From assembly GCF_009829985.1 (NCBI RefSeq), contig NZ_SZZU01000007.1:1-6905 (forward strand): 6,905 bases of DNA, in the 5' to 3' direction. Position numbers and translations under genes: made by a program. Shown here piece by piece: positions 1 through 5,615 of the stretch. The notes under the pieces were generated by a model. The model was not told the DNA's origin and searched no databases. It was given only the letters and a program-made list of their open reading frames with translations. The stretch is from Pantoea sp. Aalb (GTDB taxonomy: Bacteria > Pseudomonadota > Gammaproteobacteria > Enterobacterales > Enterobacteriaceae). Numbering within the stretch: the stretch's first letter is position 1; the number at the start of each line of letters is the position of its first letter.

Positions 1-63
1 ACGATATGGTGTTGCACTAATTTTCATCATAATAATATTTATTATACTCCTTTTATACATCAT
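1..63 (-). CDS. 5' part of small unknown gene (duplicate of 6779-6841)
   Basis: This is the same gene start as the complete copy at 6623-6841, cut by the window edge only because the circular contig was opened inside the gene. On the circle there is a single copy. The fragment covers the alternative start codons, the AGGAG ribosome-binding-site candidate and roughly the first 20 codons. It should not be counted as a second gene. Confidence 0.85.
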   Translation of the reverse strand, partial: MMYKRSIINIIMMKISATPYR

Positions 64-86
64 AAAAATATTAATTTTTATGATGT
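57..86. promoter_or_regulatory. 13-bp perfect palindrome upstream of small gene
   Basis: Arms 57-69 and 74-86 are perfect reverse complements around the 4-base centre ATTA (second copy at 6835-6864). Read on the minus strand, a TTGACA hexamer (89-84) overlaps the outer arm. The other arm ends about 5 bases before the AGGAG motif of the small gene. It could be an operator or an mRNA leader hairpin. No good -10 box lies exactly 17 bases from TTGACA; TTATGA at 18 bases and TATGAT at 19 bases are the nearest. Promoter function is therefore a guess, but the palindrome is certain. Confidence 0.6.
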
Positions 87-126
87 CAATATAAAATTTT
101 TAATATATAGTTATTGTTTTATTATT

Positions 127-486
127 AAATTTAATATATTTTTTCACATTATAAAAATTAATAAAATAATAGTTATTAATTATTACTACTAGAGTAAGTA
201 TATATATAACTATATTAACATTTAATTATTATTAATAATATTTTATACTTTATAATCTTCTTTTTATGAAAAAATTATTAAACGTAATAAATAATTTAAA
301 TTTATAATTTATTTTTCTTATAATATATATTATAACTCTTTTATGTAGAAAAATTCTAATATAATGTTATTACATACAAAATAAATAAAAAAATTTTTGG
401 TATTTTAAATTATTATTAATGATCATTTTATTATTAATATAAATTAACTTCATTAATTTATAGCAAAGTATATATGACACAAATCA
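127..486. other. AT-rich stretch without recognisable gene
   Basis: Almost entirely A and T, with stop codons throughout every frame. It lies downstream of repA2 (minus strand) and upstream of the small gene on the circle. I see no convincing terminator hairpin after repA2, no RNA gene and no repeat beyond simple AT runs. Confidence 0.6.
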
Positions 487-741
487 TTATTTATTTCGCT
501 GCATAATAATACTAGCATCAGATATTAAAATGCTAATCATTTCAGCTTGAGAAATACCTTCAGACTGACATAAATCACACAGACTTTTTTTCAAAGCTAA
601 CGGTACATAAACTTTAATCTCTTTGTGAGTTTCTTTCCTACGCTTTGTTAAGGCTTGTTGACGTTCAGCTACAGATAATGGCTTGCCTTTTTTATAAATA
701 CGTTTAGATGATGAAGTTATTACATTTAAAATTTTGGACAT
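487..741 (-). CDS. repA2: RepA2/CopB-type replication repressor
   Basis: Small basic DNA-binding protein of the IncFII CopB/RepA2 family. In R1-like plasmids it represses transcription of the replication initiator gene. From the chosen start the product has 84 residues, close to the 86 or so of R1 CopB. It shows the family pattern in order: an N-terminal VITSSSKR-YKKGKPLS segment, AERQQ, a KEIKVYV beta strand, then LCQSEGISQAEMISILI, which matches the conserved ribbon-helix-helix C-terminal half. An in-frame ATG exists at 777, but the ATG at 741 is preferred: the family begins at this point, GAG of AAAGAG lies 7 bases upstream, and a possible promoter lies between the two ATGs. The protein probably acts at the repA1 promoter near 5620-5770. 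Unlike R1, repA2 is separated from repA1 by the small unknown gene and long AT-rich spacers. Confidence 0.88.
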   Translation of the reverse strand: MSKILNVITSSSKRIYKKGKPLSVAERQQALTKRRKETHKEIKVYVPLALKKSLCDLCQSEGISQAEMISILISDASIIMQRNK

Positions 742-774
742 CTTGAACTCTTTAAATTCAATAAATAAAATATA

Positions 775-803
775 CATATACTATTTTTTTAAAAAAAAGT
801 CTA
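775..803 (-). promoter_or_regulatory. Possible repA2 promoter
   Basis: Minus strand: TAGACT (803-798), 17-base spacer made of A and T runs, then TATATG (780-775). Each hexamer matches 4 of 6 consensus bases. Transcription would start near 768, leaving a leader of about 27 nt before the ATG at 741. In DNA this AT-rich such matches are common, so it is only a candidate. Confidence 0.35.
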
Positions 804-1235
804 TTTAACTTTTAACATAAATAAATTTTTTTATTTAATGCAAATATATTTTTAAAATAAAAAATATAGATTTTTAGTTATTAATAATATAGTTCATATT
901 AACTAAATTAAAATAAAAAATATTTTTTAAAAAAATTATCTATATAAATATTTTCTATAAATTAAGCTTACTATATTCATTAAATATTTATTTTCTATTA
1001 AATGAAAAATTCTTTAATTATTTATGTATATTTCTAAAATGCAATTGATATAATACTTACTATATATAATAATTGATATTTTTATATAAAAAAATAATAC
1101 AACAAATAAATATAAAATACTCTAATATTTACGTTATTAACTTTTAATAATAATCTCTACTATTTGTTATTCATATTATTTAAATTCTTTTACATAGATG
1201 ACTAAATTAATATTTATACATTTTTATTATAAAAA
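804..1235. other. AT-rich divergent intergenic region
   Basis: It separates the minus-strand repA2 from the plus-strand cargo operon, so it should hold the operon promoter. A weak candidate is TTTACA at 1189-1194 with TATTTA at 1211-1216 (16-base spacer), but the background is so AT-rich that I cannot single it out. No open frame, RNA gene or strong repeat is visible. Confidence 0.5.
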
Positions 1236-1264
1236 ATTTTATTGAAATTATTTTTCAATAAAAT
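1236..1264 (+). promoter_or_regulatory. 12-bp leader hairpin abutting the operon's ribosome binding site
   Basis: Arms 1236-1247 and 1253-1264 are perfect complements around the 5-base loop TTATT. The AAGGA ribosome binding site (1265-1269) begins at the next base, and the ATG of the first cargo gene follows at 1276. There is no T-run after the hairpin, so it is not an ordinary terminator. It may protect the mRNA 5' end, modulate translation, or act as a DNA operator. The position is striking; the function is inferred. Confidence 0.5.
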
Positions 1265-1275
1265 AAGGATAAAAT

Positions 1276-2031
1276 ATGAAAATTATTAATCCTATCTGTA
1301 TTAATTTACAAAAAATTAAAAAAGATTTTGAAGATTTAAATCTCTATCAAAAAGATGAAGTAATATTCTTTAAACGTTCTACTAATTTTCTAAAAAAAAT
1401 TAGAGATGAAAAAATATTACCACAAATTATCCAAGAAATACTCAGTAATTCTAATTATCTTACAGTAATTGCTTCAAATTCATATCGACACGTTAATCAT
1501 TTTTCGAAAATTGTTTTTATAAATGACTTCAATAACAATCACTGTCGCCTAACATTGCATATTTGGAAACCTCCATTTACAGAAAAACAAATTAAACAAG
1601 AACTTATACATGACCATCGTTTTAGTTTTTCTTCACTGGTAATTAGTGGTATACAAATTCATGAAATCTTTAAAGAATCATCTGGAAATATTAAAAATAA
1701 AATAAGATATCAGAAATATAAATACGTCCCTTCAAAGACAAGTAATATACATGACTGTTTTTTTGAAAAATATGTTTATCTAGATAAAATTGGCAAAAAA
1801 ATAATTAATAAAAATAATATTTATTCCATGAAAAATCATTTTATTCATCGTATTTTATTTCCTACTGGAAATGAACCAATCATATCTTTTTTAGTTAGAG
1901 GTCCTCGGAAAAAAAAATTCACTCATACGTATAATACCTTTTATCCACGTGAAGGTACTGTTTCTAGTGTACCTATGTATACTCCAGAAGAATTGAAAAA
2001 TTTACTTCAATATACTTTAAATAAAATTTAA
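1276..2031 (+). CDS. Cupin-like protein with HxH motif, first cargo gene
   Basis: 251 residues, no signal peptide or membrane segment, so probably cytoplasmic. I do not recognise a specific family. The central part resembles a cupin beta-barrel: a strand ending in LTLHIWKPP (about 93-100), then H112-D-H114 followed by hydrophobic strand residues and G125, then H129. A later segment with H188 and H191 followed by FPTGNEP and a strand ISFLVRG (203-209) could supply a third metal ligand and the second cupin motif. The usual Glu of cupin motif 1 is replaced by Ser, as in three-histidine enzymes such as cysteine dioxygenase. Possible roles are a non-haem iron oxygenase, an isomerase or an epimerase. 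The start is supported by AAGGA six bases upstream. The gene leads a four-gene operon. Nine bases separate its stop from the next start, and its TAA overlaps the next ribosome binding site. Confidence 0.5.
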   Translation: MKIINPICINLQKIKKDFEDLNLYQKDEVIFFKRSTNFLKKIRDEKILPQIIQEILSNSNYLTVIASNSYRHVNHFSKIVFINDFNNNHCRLTLHIWKPPFTEKQIKQELIHDHRFSFSSLVISGIQIHEIFKESSGNIKNKIRYQKYKYVPSKTSNIHDCFFEKYVYLDKIGKKIINKNNIYSMKNHFIHRILFPTGNEPIISFLVRGPRKKKFTHTYNTFYPREGTVSSVPMYTPEELKNLLQYTLNKI

Positions 2032-2040
2032 GGAAAAATT

Positions 2041-2868
2041 ATGGTATTAATGGTTGATACTCAAGGTTCAATCCATGAAAAACATGGAGAATATAATATT
2101 TTTCGTCAACTATCTGTAAAAATTTTTGCAGATCATATTAATGATATAGAATACTATAAATGGCTCAATGAAATACAAATTGAAATAAAATATAAATTTC
2201 CTACGATTGAATTTAAAGAACGTAATGGAGTGAGAATAACTCCTCCTCTAAATACTGCAGTTTATTATGATAATGATAATTATCAAATTATTCCTACTGG
2301 ATCATTACTTAGGACATCTAGTAATAAACTAACACATGCTTTCTGTGCTTTTAAAATGCCGGAAGATTTAACCGGTAATCGAATTGATAGAAGACATGTA
2401 TTTAAAGATAAAGAAAAAAAAATTATTCAAGAAGATTCAATTAGTCCTGAAGCTATTCATATAGTAAAAAAATTAATAACACGTAGTGATGTAGATCAGC
2501 CAGGTACATTTCTTGAAGTTACTACTGGAATATCACCACATCACTTAAATCCTTCAATGATTTTGCGAGGATATCGTACAACATTTTATGTACTTATTGA
2601 TGGATATGATATTTTAAGATGTTCTATTGATAGATCTGCGGTTTTTGATCTTCGTTCCAATAAAAACATTGATAATTATATAAATTGGAAAAAATTTCGA
2701 GAAATTGAATTATCATTATATCCACGTATTTCTGAACACATAAAAAGTGATTTACGTATAATACAGATTATTGAAGATCTTCGTGATTCACTTATTTCTT
2801 ATTTTAATACTTATGTAATTTATGATATTAAATATCAGCGTGGAATGAAAATGCTAAATAAATATTAA
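2041..2868 (+). CDS. CYTH/VTC-like (triphosphate tunnel fold) protein, second cargo gene
   Basis: 275 residues, soluble. The order of motifs resembles the CYTH/VTC superfamily, whose members bind triphosphate or polyphosphate with Mg inside a beta barrel. The motifs are QIEIK (46-50, near the ExExK signature but with Gln for the first Glu), VYYDNDN (74-80, like the YYDT segment), G87 followed by LLR (89-91), the strand FCAFK (101-105), a second-half strand TTFYVLIDG (180-188), SIDR (195-198) and a late EIELSLY (221-227) matching the acidic E-x-E strand. Known members include thiamine triphosphatase, tripolyphosphatase, adenylate cyclase class IV and RNA triphosphatase. Which activity applies, if any, cannot be told. 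The ATG at 2041 is favoured over the one at 2050 by AGGA seven bases upstream. Translation is likely coupled to the preceding gene. This is a motif-based guess, not a firm family assignment. Confidence 0.45.
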   Translation: MVLMVDTQGSIHEKHGEYNIFRQLSVKIFADHINDIEYYKWLNEIQIEIKYKFPTIEFKERNGVRITPPLNTAVYYDNDNYQIIPTGSLLRTSSNKLTHAFCAFKMPEDLTGNRIDRRHVFKDKEKKIIQEDSISPEAIHIVKKLITRSDVDQPGTFLEVTTGISPHHLNPSMILRGYRTTFYVLIDGYDILRCSIDRSAVFDLRSNKNIDNYINWKKFREIELSLYPRISEHIKSDLRIIQIIEDLRDSLISYFNTYVIYDIKYQRGMKMLNKY

Positions 2869-2915
2869 AAATTAAATCAATATCGTTATTTATTTAAAAA
2901 TAATAAGTCATACAA

Positions 2916-3545
2916 ATGTCCGAAATAGCATTAATGTTTTTTAAACCAGAGTTTAATATTTTTGCAAGGAAATATTATTTCCCACTTATTCATTATTACC
3001 TTAAAAGGTATCAATTAAATATTGAAAGGAATATTCAAGTATATAGTTATAAAAAAAAAGCTATTTTATTTGATGAAATATATAGTGAAATTTTAAATTA
3101 TTCATATCAGTCTCAGTTAGGATCTACTATTGGAAGTTTTGAATATTTAAAGAAATTTAAAAATATAAGTGATTTAGATTTATTTAAACAGTGGAATTCT
3201 TTAAAAGAATCAATTTTAAAAATTGGAAAAGATCAATACTTTATTCAAAATAAAGAATTTAAAATTCTAAATCCCTTTTGTCCTTATCAAAGAAAAATGT
3301 TTATTAACATACCTGTTTCAATTCATTTATTTATTATTAAAAAAAAATCTTTTTTATCATGGATTGAATTAAAAAGTTGTTTTCAGGGTGCCCCAATACA
3401 AAAAAATAGTTATCTACAAGGAATAAGATCCTATCTTAGTCACTTCAATTGGTACACGCCAACTACAAATGGCATTCATTTATCAGCTACTGATGATGAT
3501 GCTATTAATGAAATTAAAATAGTGGATAAATTTTTTACTAATTGA
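2916..3545 (+). CDS. Nucleoside diphosphate kinase-like protein, enlarged
   Basis: 209 residues, against about 140-150 for ordinary NDK. Both ends match the fold. The N-terminus IALMFFKPE (4-12) resembles the first strand and Lys-Pro-Asp of NDK. The C-terminal half has PVSIHLFI (133-140), like the PVVAMVWEG strand, then G169-I-R171 at the place of the TIRGDF motif, then N185-G-I-H188-L-S followed by A196 and E199-I200. The last block aligns with N-x-x-H-G-S-D...A...E-I, so H188 would be the phosphorylated histidine. Odd points are an insertion of about 65 residues between roughly 60 and 130, and LSA where canonical enzymes have GSD. It may phosphorylate a non-standard substrate. It follows the CYTH-like gene by 47 bp. 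The ribosome binding site is weak (only TAAG nearby), so expression may rely on the operon message. Family confidence is moderate; substrate is unknown. Confidence 0.55.
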   Translation: MSEIALMFFKPEFNIFARKYYFPLIHYYLKRYQLNIERNIQVYSYKKKAILFDEIYSEILNYSYQSQLGSTIGSFEYLKKFKNISDLDLFKQWNSLKESILKIGKDQYFIQNKEFKILNPFCPYQRKMFINIPVSIHLFIIKKKSFLSWIELKSCFQGAPIQKNSYLQGIRSYLSHFNWYTPTTNGIHLSATDDDAINEIKIVDKFFTN

Positions 3546-3559
3546 GTTCATTAAAGCTT

Positions 3560-4111
3560 ATGAAAAAAGAACTTATTCTTATTAGACATGGTCATTCAGA
3601 ATGGCAAGCAGGAATAACTTGTAATAAGGATAGTCATCTTACTGAAAAAGGAATATTAGAAGCAAAAAACTTATATAAAAATTTTAGTAAATATACAGAT
3701 ATAAAAAATTTTTTTATTATCAGTAGCCCGTTACATCGTGTAGTTGAAACAGTAAAAATAGTTTTACCTATTGATAGTTTTTTAAATGTTGTTTTTGATG
3801 ATAGCTTTAAAGAAGCTTCTTTCCATGTTAGAGGTAGTTTACAATTATCAAATTGTTTTTTTCCAGTCAATAAAAATAAAGTAAATAAAGAATATTTATT
3901 CTTTAAGTCTAAAATAAAGATTTCTTTATGTAAACTTTTTTCTAGTTATAAACGTATCATTATTTTTACTCATGGAGGTGTTATTAAAACTATAATACGT
4001 CTTTATTGTGGTTCAGATACATTTTGTATAGAAATTGATAATTGTTCAATTACTCATTTTTTTAATGAAAAAGGTATTTGGTTGTTAAAAAAGGTAAATT
4101 TTATTTTTTAA
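3560..4111 (+). CDS. Histidine phosphatase superfamily protein (phosphoglycerate mutase-like)
   Basis: 183 residues from the ATG at 3560. The family signatures are all present: ELILIRHGHSEW (4-15) with the phospho-acceptor His10 in RHG, SSPLHRVVETV (55-65) with Arg60, a possible acid Glu85 in FKEASF, and FTHGGVIKT (136-144) with the second catalytic His138. It should therefore be an active cytoplasmic phosphatase or mutase; the substrate cannot be read from the sequence. A TTG at 3542 is in frame and overlaps the TGA of the preceding gene (TTGA), but the ATG start matches the family's usual MKK-x-LILIRHG beginning. Either way the gene is translationally close to the NDK-like gene and ends the operon. 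In such an operon it may remove a phosphate that an upstream kinase installed, or hydrolyse a nucleotide intermediate. Confidence 0.8.
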   Translation: MKKELILIRHGHSEWQAGITCNKDSHLTEKGILEAKNLYKNFSKYTDIKNFFIISSPLHRVVETVKIVLPIDSFLNVVFDDSFKEASFHVRGSLQLSNCFFPVNKNKVNKEYLFFKSKIKISLCKLFSSYKRIIIFTHGGVIKTIIRLYCGSDTFCIEIDNCSITHFFNEKGIWLLKKVNFIF

Positions 4112-4287
4112 TTAATTAAATACTAATTTTTTATATAATTTTTTTAGAATTAAAATTTTATAGTTTTATATTAATAAAATTTTTATATATTTGTGTATAT
4201 CTTATATTTATATTTATATTATTTTAAATATGAAATGCTTTAAATATTTTTAAAAGAATTTATTTAAAGTCTTAAAAAAGAAATAAC
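4112..4287. other. AT-rich spacer after cargo operon
   Basis: Between the plus-strand operon and the origin region. There is a palindrome TTTAATTAATTAAA directly after the stop and several T-runs, but no stable GC-containing hairpin, so I cannot place a terminator for the operon with confidence. No gene is visible. Confidence 0.5.
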
Positions 4288-4373
4288 GTAGTTTACTAAT
4301 CTATTACTATAGTAGTTTGCACATTATGATGTATAGATTATACAACAAACTCTCTCGTAGTTAATGTGGATAA
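4288..4373 (-). other. oriR: Probable origin of replication (oriR) with DnaA box
   Basis: TGTGGATAA at 4365-4373 is a perfect consensus DnaA box (TTATCCACA on the minus strand). It lies about 204 bp beyond the repA1 stop, matching R1, where the origin with its single DnaA box sits less than 200 bp downstream of repA. Next to it are three copies of GTAGTT (starting 4288, 4312, 4357) and an inverted pair TAATCTA/TAGATTA (4297-4303, 4334-4340), which could be RepA1 contact sites. The surrounding DNA is very AT-rich and easy to unwind. Box and position are seen; origin function follows from the IncFII family; the repeats as RepA1 sites are inferred. Confidence 0.75.
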
Positions 4374-4449
4374 CTTTTTCTTCTATACTATTTATAAAAA
4401 TAAATTTTATTTTTTTTTAAATACCCTTAAATTAATATATAAAAATTAA

Positions 4450-4484
4450 TAAAAAAATTTTACACATATAAATATATGTGTAAA
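4450..4484 (-). terminator. Likely repA1 transcription terminator in the CIS position
   Basis: Perfect 12-bp inverted repeat (4459-4470 and 4473-4484) with a tiny AA centre. On the minus strand it is followed by AATTTTTTTATT, so it reads as a factor-independent terminator for the repA1 message. It lies between the repA1 stop and the origin. In IncFII plasmids this place is taken by CIS, where transcription stops and RepA is passed to the adjacent origin. The hairpin is AT-rich (only CAC/GTG in the stem), so efficiency is uncertain. Confidence 0.55.
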
Positions 4485-4576
4485 TACTGTGATGTACGAA
4501 CAAAAATAATAGTAAGAATTTATTCTTATTTCAGTTAAAAATAACAAAACTAGTACTATGCTAACAACGAAAAAAA

Positions 4577-5440
4577 TTAAATTAATAATATATCATTTTT
4601 AAGACGAGAATATTTTCCACGCGACATAACTATTCTTTCTTTTACACGACGTTTAATTTCATCCAGTATTAAATTTAAATTACCCTTTAAACGACCATCT
4701 CTAACTTCTTTTAGAATCTGTTTATGCACAAGAACTTCGATTTCTTTACGGGATAGAAAAGAATCTTTACGTGCTTGATAGAGTTTTAATCCATGTTCAC
4801 GACGAAATCTATGATAAGAGCGAAAACGTTCACGAACAAATGCCCATGCATCTTTGACAAGTTCATCAATATTTAAACGAGGTAGACCTTTTTTTTCTCG
4901 CTTAATATTTTCCCACTCGGCTCTACTTTTGCGTACAGCATTAACTGATTCTTCAGATATATCAAGTAATCGCCACATCAATGGTTTAAAAGTTATATCA
5001 GTAGGAATATTACAACCCAAATTCCTATCATATTCAGTATTATAAGTAATAAGGTTTAATAATGATAAAAACCTAAGTGCTCCAGTAAGACGAGTAATAG
5101 AAAGCCGTTTTTTTTCTGTAGCTAAACCACAGCGAATACTCATTGTAGTCAAAGAAGCACTCACCCGATTAGCAAGTGGATTATAATAATAACACATCGC
5201 CTGAAGTGCTGCTTCAAGTGCTCGACGCCTTAATTCCGGTGGTCGTCTCTTACGTTCTCCGCGAGCAATTAACATAGATACTAATATTTGAAATTCTACG
5301 CGATGGGTAAACCCAGCGGCTTTTAATCTAAGCTTTTCGCAAAATGGTAAGGTTTTCTTCCCTACTTCTGGAATAAATTCTGGAAAAGGATTTTTAACTT
5401 GCCGATAAAATAAAGTATTTTCAAATGTTTGTTCAATCAC
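4577..5440 (-). CDS. repA1: IncFII-family replication initiator RepA1
   Basis: 287 residues, essentially the length of R1/R100 RepA (about 285), with clear co-linear similarity. YRQVKNP (12-18) is near the N-terminus. RRPPELRRRALEAALQ lies at 65-80, YNPLANRVSASLTTMSIRCGLATE (winged-helix part) at about 86-109, and LSITRLTGALRFLS at 113-126. LITYNTEYD (130-138), IPTDITF (145-151), RAEWEN (173-178), AFVRERFRSY (200-209) and RRVKERIVMSRGKYSRL (264-280) follow. It binds the nearby origin and starts replication in cis. The start is GTG at 5440-5438, with TAGGAAG just upstream. It overlaps the tap stop in the arrangement TGTGATTGA, the same layout as TGTGACTGA in R1, so translation should depend on tap. 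Expression should be limited by the plus-strand antisense RNA and by RepA2. Base composition is visibly less AT-rich than the cargo genes. No truncation is seen. Confidence 0.95.
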   Translation of the reverse strand: MIEQTFENTLFYRQVKNPFPEFIPEVGKKTLPFCEKLRLKAAGFTHRVEFQILVSMLIARGERKRRPPELRRRALEAALQAMCYYYNPLANRVSASLTTMSIRCGLATEKKRLSITRLTGALRFLSLLNLITYNTEYDRNLGCNIPTDITFKPLMWRLLDISEESVNAVRKSRAEWENIKREKKGLPRLNIDELVKDAWAFVRERFRSYHRFRREHGLKLYQARKDSFLSRKEIEVLVHKQILKEVRDGRLKGNLNLILDEIKRRVKERIVMSRGKYSRLKNDILLI

Positions 5441-5504
5441 AGCTTCCTACTCTTCTGTTGCAAAGAAAGAGTATGCATAGAAAGTATTGCAGTTTTCCAG
5501 CCAT
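5433..5504 (-). CDS. tap: Tap leader peptide coupling translation to repA1
   Basis: A 23-residue frame starting MAGKLQYFLCIL and ending GSCD. It closely follows the R1/R100 Tap peptide, which starts MPGKVQDFFLC and ends GWCD. Its TGA lies inside codons 2-3 of repA1, so ribosomes that finish tap can restart at the repA1 GTG, as established for R1. GAGGAG about 9-10 bases upstream of the ATG is a good ribosome binding site. The antisense RNA is complementary to the leader just upstream, so it would block tap translation and with it RepA1 synthesis. Ribosome passage through tap would also melt the hairpin at 5448-5473 next to the repA1 ribosome binding site. Confidence 0.88.
   Translation of the reverse strand: MAGKLQYFLCILFLCNRRVGSCD
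5448..5473 (-). promoter_or_regulatory. Hairpin overlapping the repA1 ribosome binding site edge
   Basis: On the minus strand TACTCTT (5473-5467) pairs with AAGAGTA (5454-5448). The second arm runs into TAGGAAG, the repA1 ribosome binding site. The whole stem lies inside the tap coding region. This fits the R1 mechanism in which a stem hides the repA start until ribosomes translating tap open it. Pairing is seen in the sequence; the regulatory role is by analogy. Confidence 0.5.
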
Positions 5505-5515
5505 AAAACTATACT
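5487..5515 (+). promoter_or_regulatory. Promoter of the CopA-like antisense RNA
   Basis: TTGCAG (5487-5492) and TATACT (5510-5515) are separated by exactly 17 bases on the plus strand. A start near 5522 would give an RNA of about 92 nt up to the T-run at 5614, close to the 91 nt of R1 CopA. Both boxes lie inside the tap leader on the opposite strand. Confidence 0.7.
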
Positions 5516-5521
5516 CCTCGC

Positions 5522-5614
5522 ATAGAGCAACAGTTTCTATGCAGTTTTAAGTGAGCCTCGTTAATCTTCTTTAGTCGCCAAACTATGGGGAGGATTTTCG
5601 AGGTTTTATTTTTT
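5522..5614 (+). ncRNA. copA: CopA-like antisense RNA controlling repA1
   Basis: Plus-strand RNA complementary to the repA1 leader. The 5' part forms a hairpin, CATAG (5521-5525) with CTATG (5537-5541). After a linker, the main hairpin spans 5556-5603. Its outer stem is CCTCG/CGAGG, its middle stem AATCTTC/GAGGATT and its top stem TAGT/ACTA, with the hexaloop CGCCAA (5576-5581). It ends in TTTTATTTTTT, so the hairpin also serves as terminator. The complementary mRNA loop is UUGGCG, the conserved U-turn target loop of IncFII/IncI/IncB-type copy control (known). Binding to the mRNA would block tap and hence RepA1 translation, setting copy number and incompatibility. The G+C content of the loop and stem is high for this plasmid, which points to constraint. 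Confidence 0.8.
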
Positions 5615-5615
5615 A

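Larger units (their letters stand above)
1..127. repeat. Left copy of 127-bp terminal duplication (circular overlap)
   Basis: Bases 1-127 are identical to 6779-6905, base for base, and the match runs exactly to both window ends. A repeat that ends precisely at both contig ends is best read as one locus read twice on a circular molecule. The length of 127 equals a common largest k-mer in short-read assembly (known practice, not visible in the sequence). The unique circle is therefore 6778 bp. The left copy carries the 5' part of the small minus-strand gene and its upstream palindrome. Confidence 0.93.

Noticed and set aside
1..127. Long terminal direct repeat of a linear element or transposon
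   Set aside because: The repeat ends exactly at both window ends, cuts through a gene that becomes whole on joining, and no transposase is present. A circular assembly overlap explains it better.
127..486. CRISPR array or tandem repeats in the AT-rich spacers
   Set aside because: Apparent repeats are low-complexity AT words with no regular unit length or unique spacers.
742..777. N-terminal extension of repA2 starting at the ATG at 777
   Set aside because: The extra 12 residues do not fit the CopB/RepA2 family. The binding-site motif supports the ATG at 741, and a possible promoter lies just upstream of 768.
3542..3559. TTG start for the histidine phosphatase overlapping the previous stop
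   Set aside because: No ribosome binding site precedes it, and the family normally begins a few residues before LILIRHG, which fits the ATG at 3560. Stop-start coupling remains a minor possibility.
3634..3870. Minus-strand open frame of 78 codons inside the histidine phosphatase gene
   Set aside because: It lies wholly opposite a gene with intact catalytic motifs, shows no recognisable domain, and is best explained as a shadow frame.
4854..5045. Plus-strand open frame of 63 codons inside repA1
   Set aside because: Opposite the well-supported repA1 coding sequence, with no motif and no convincing ribosome binding site.
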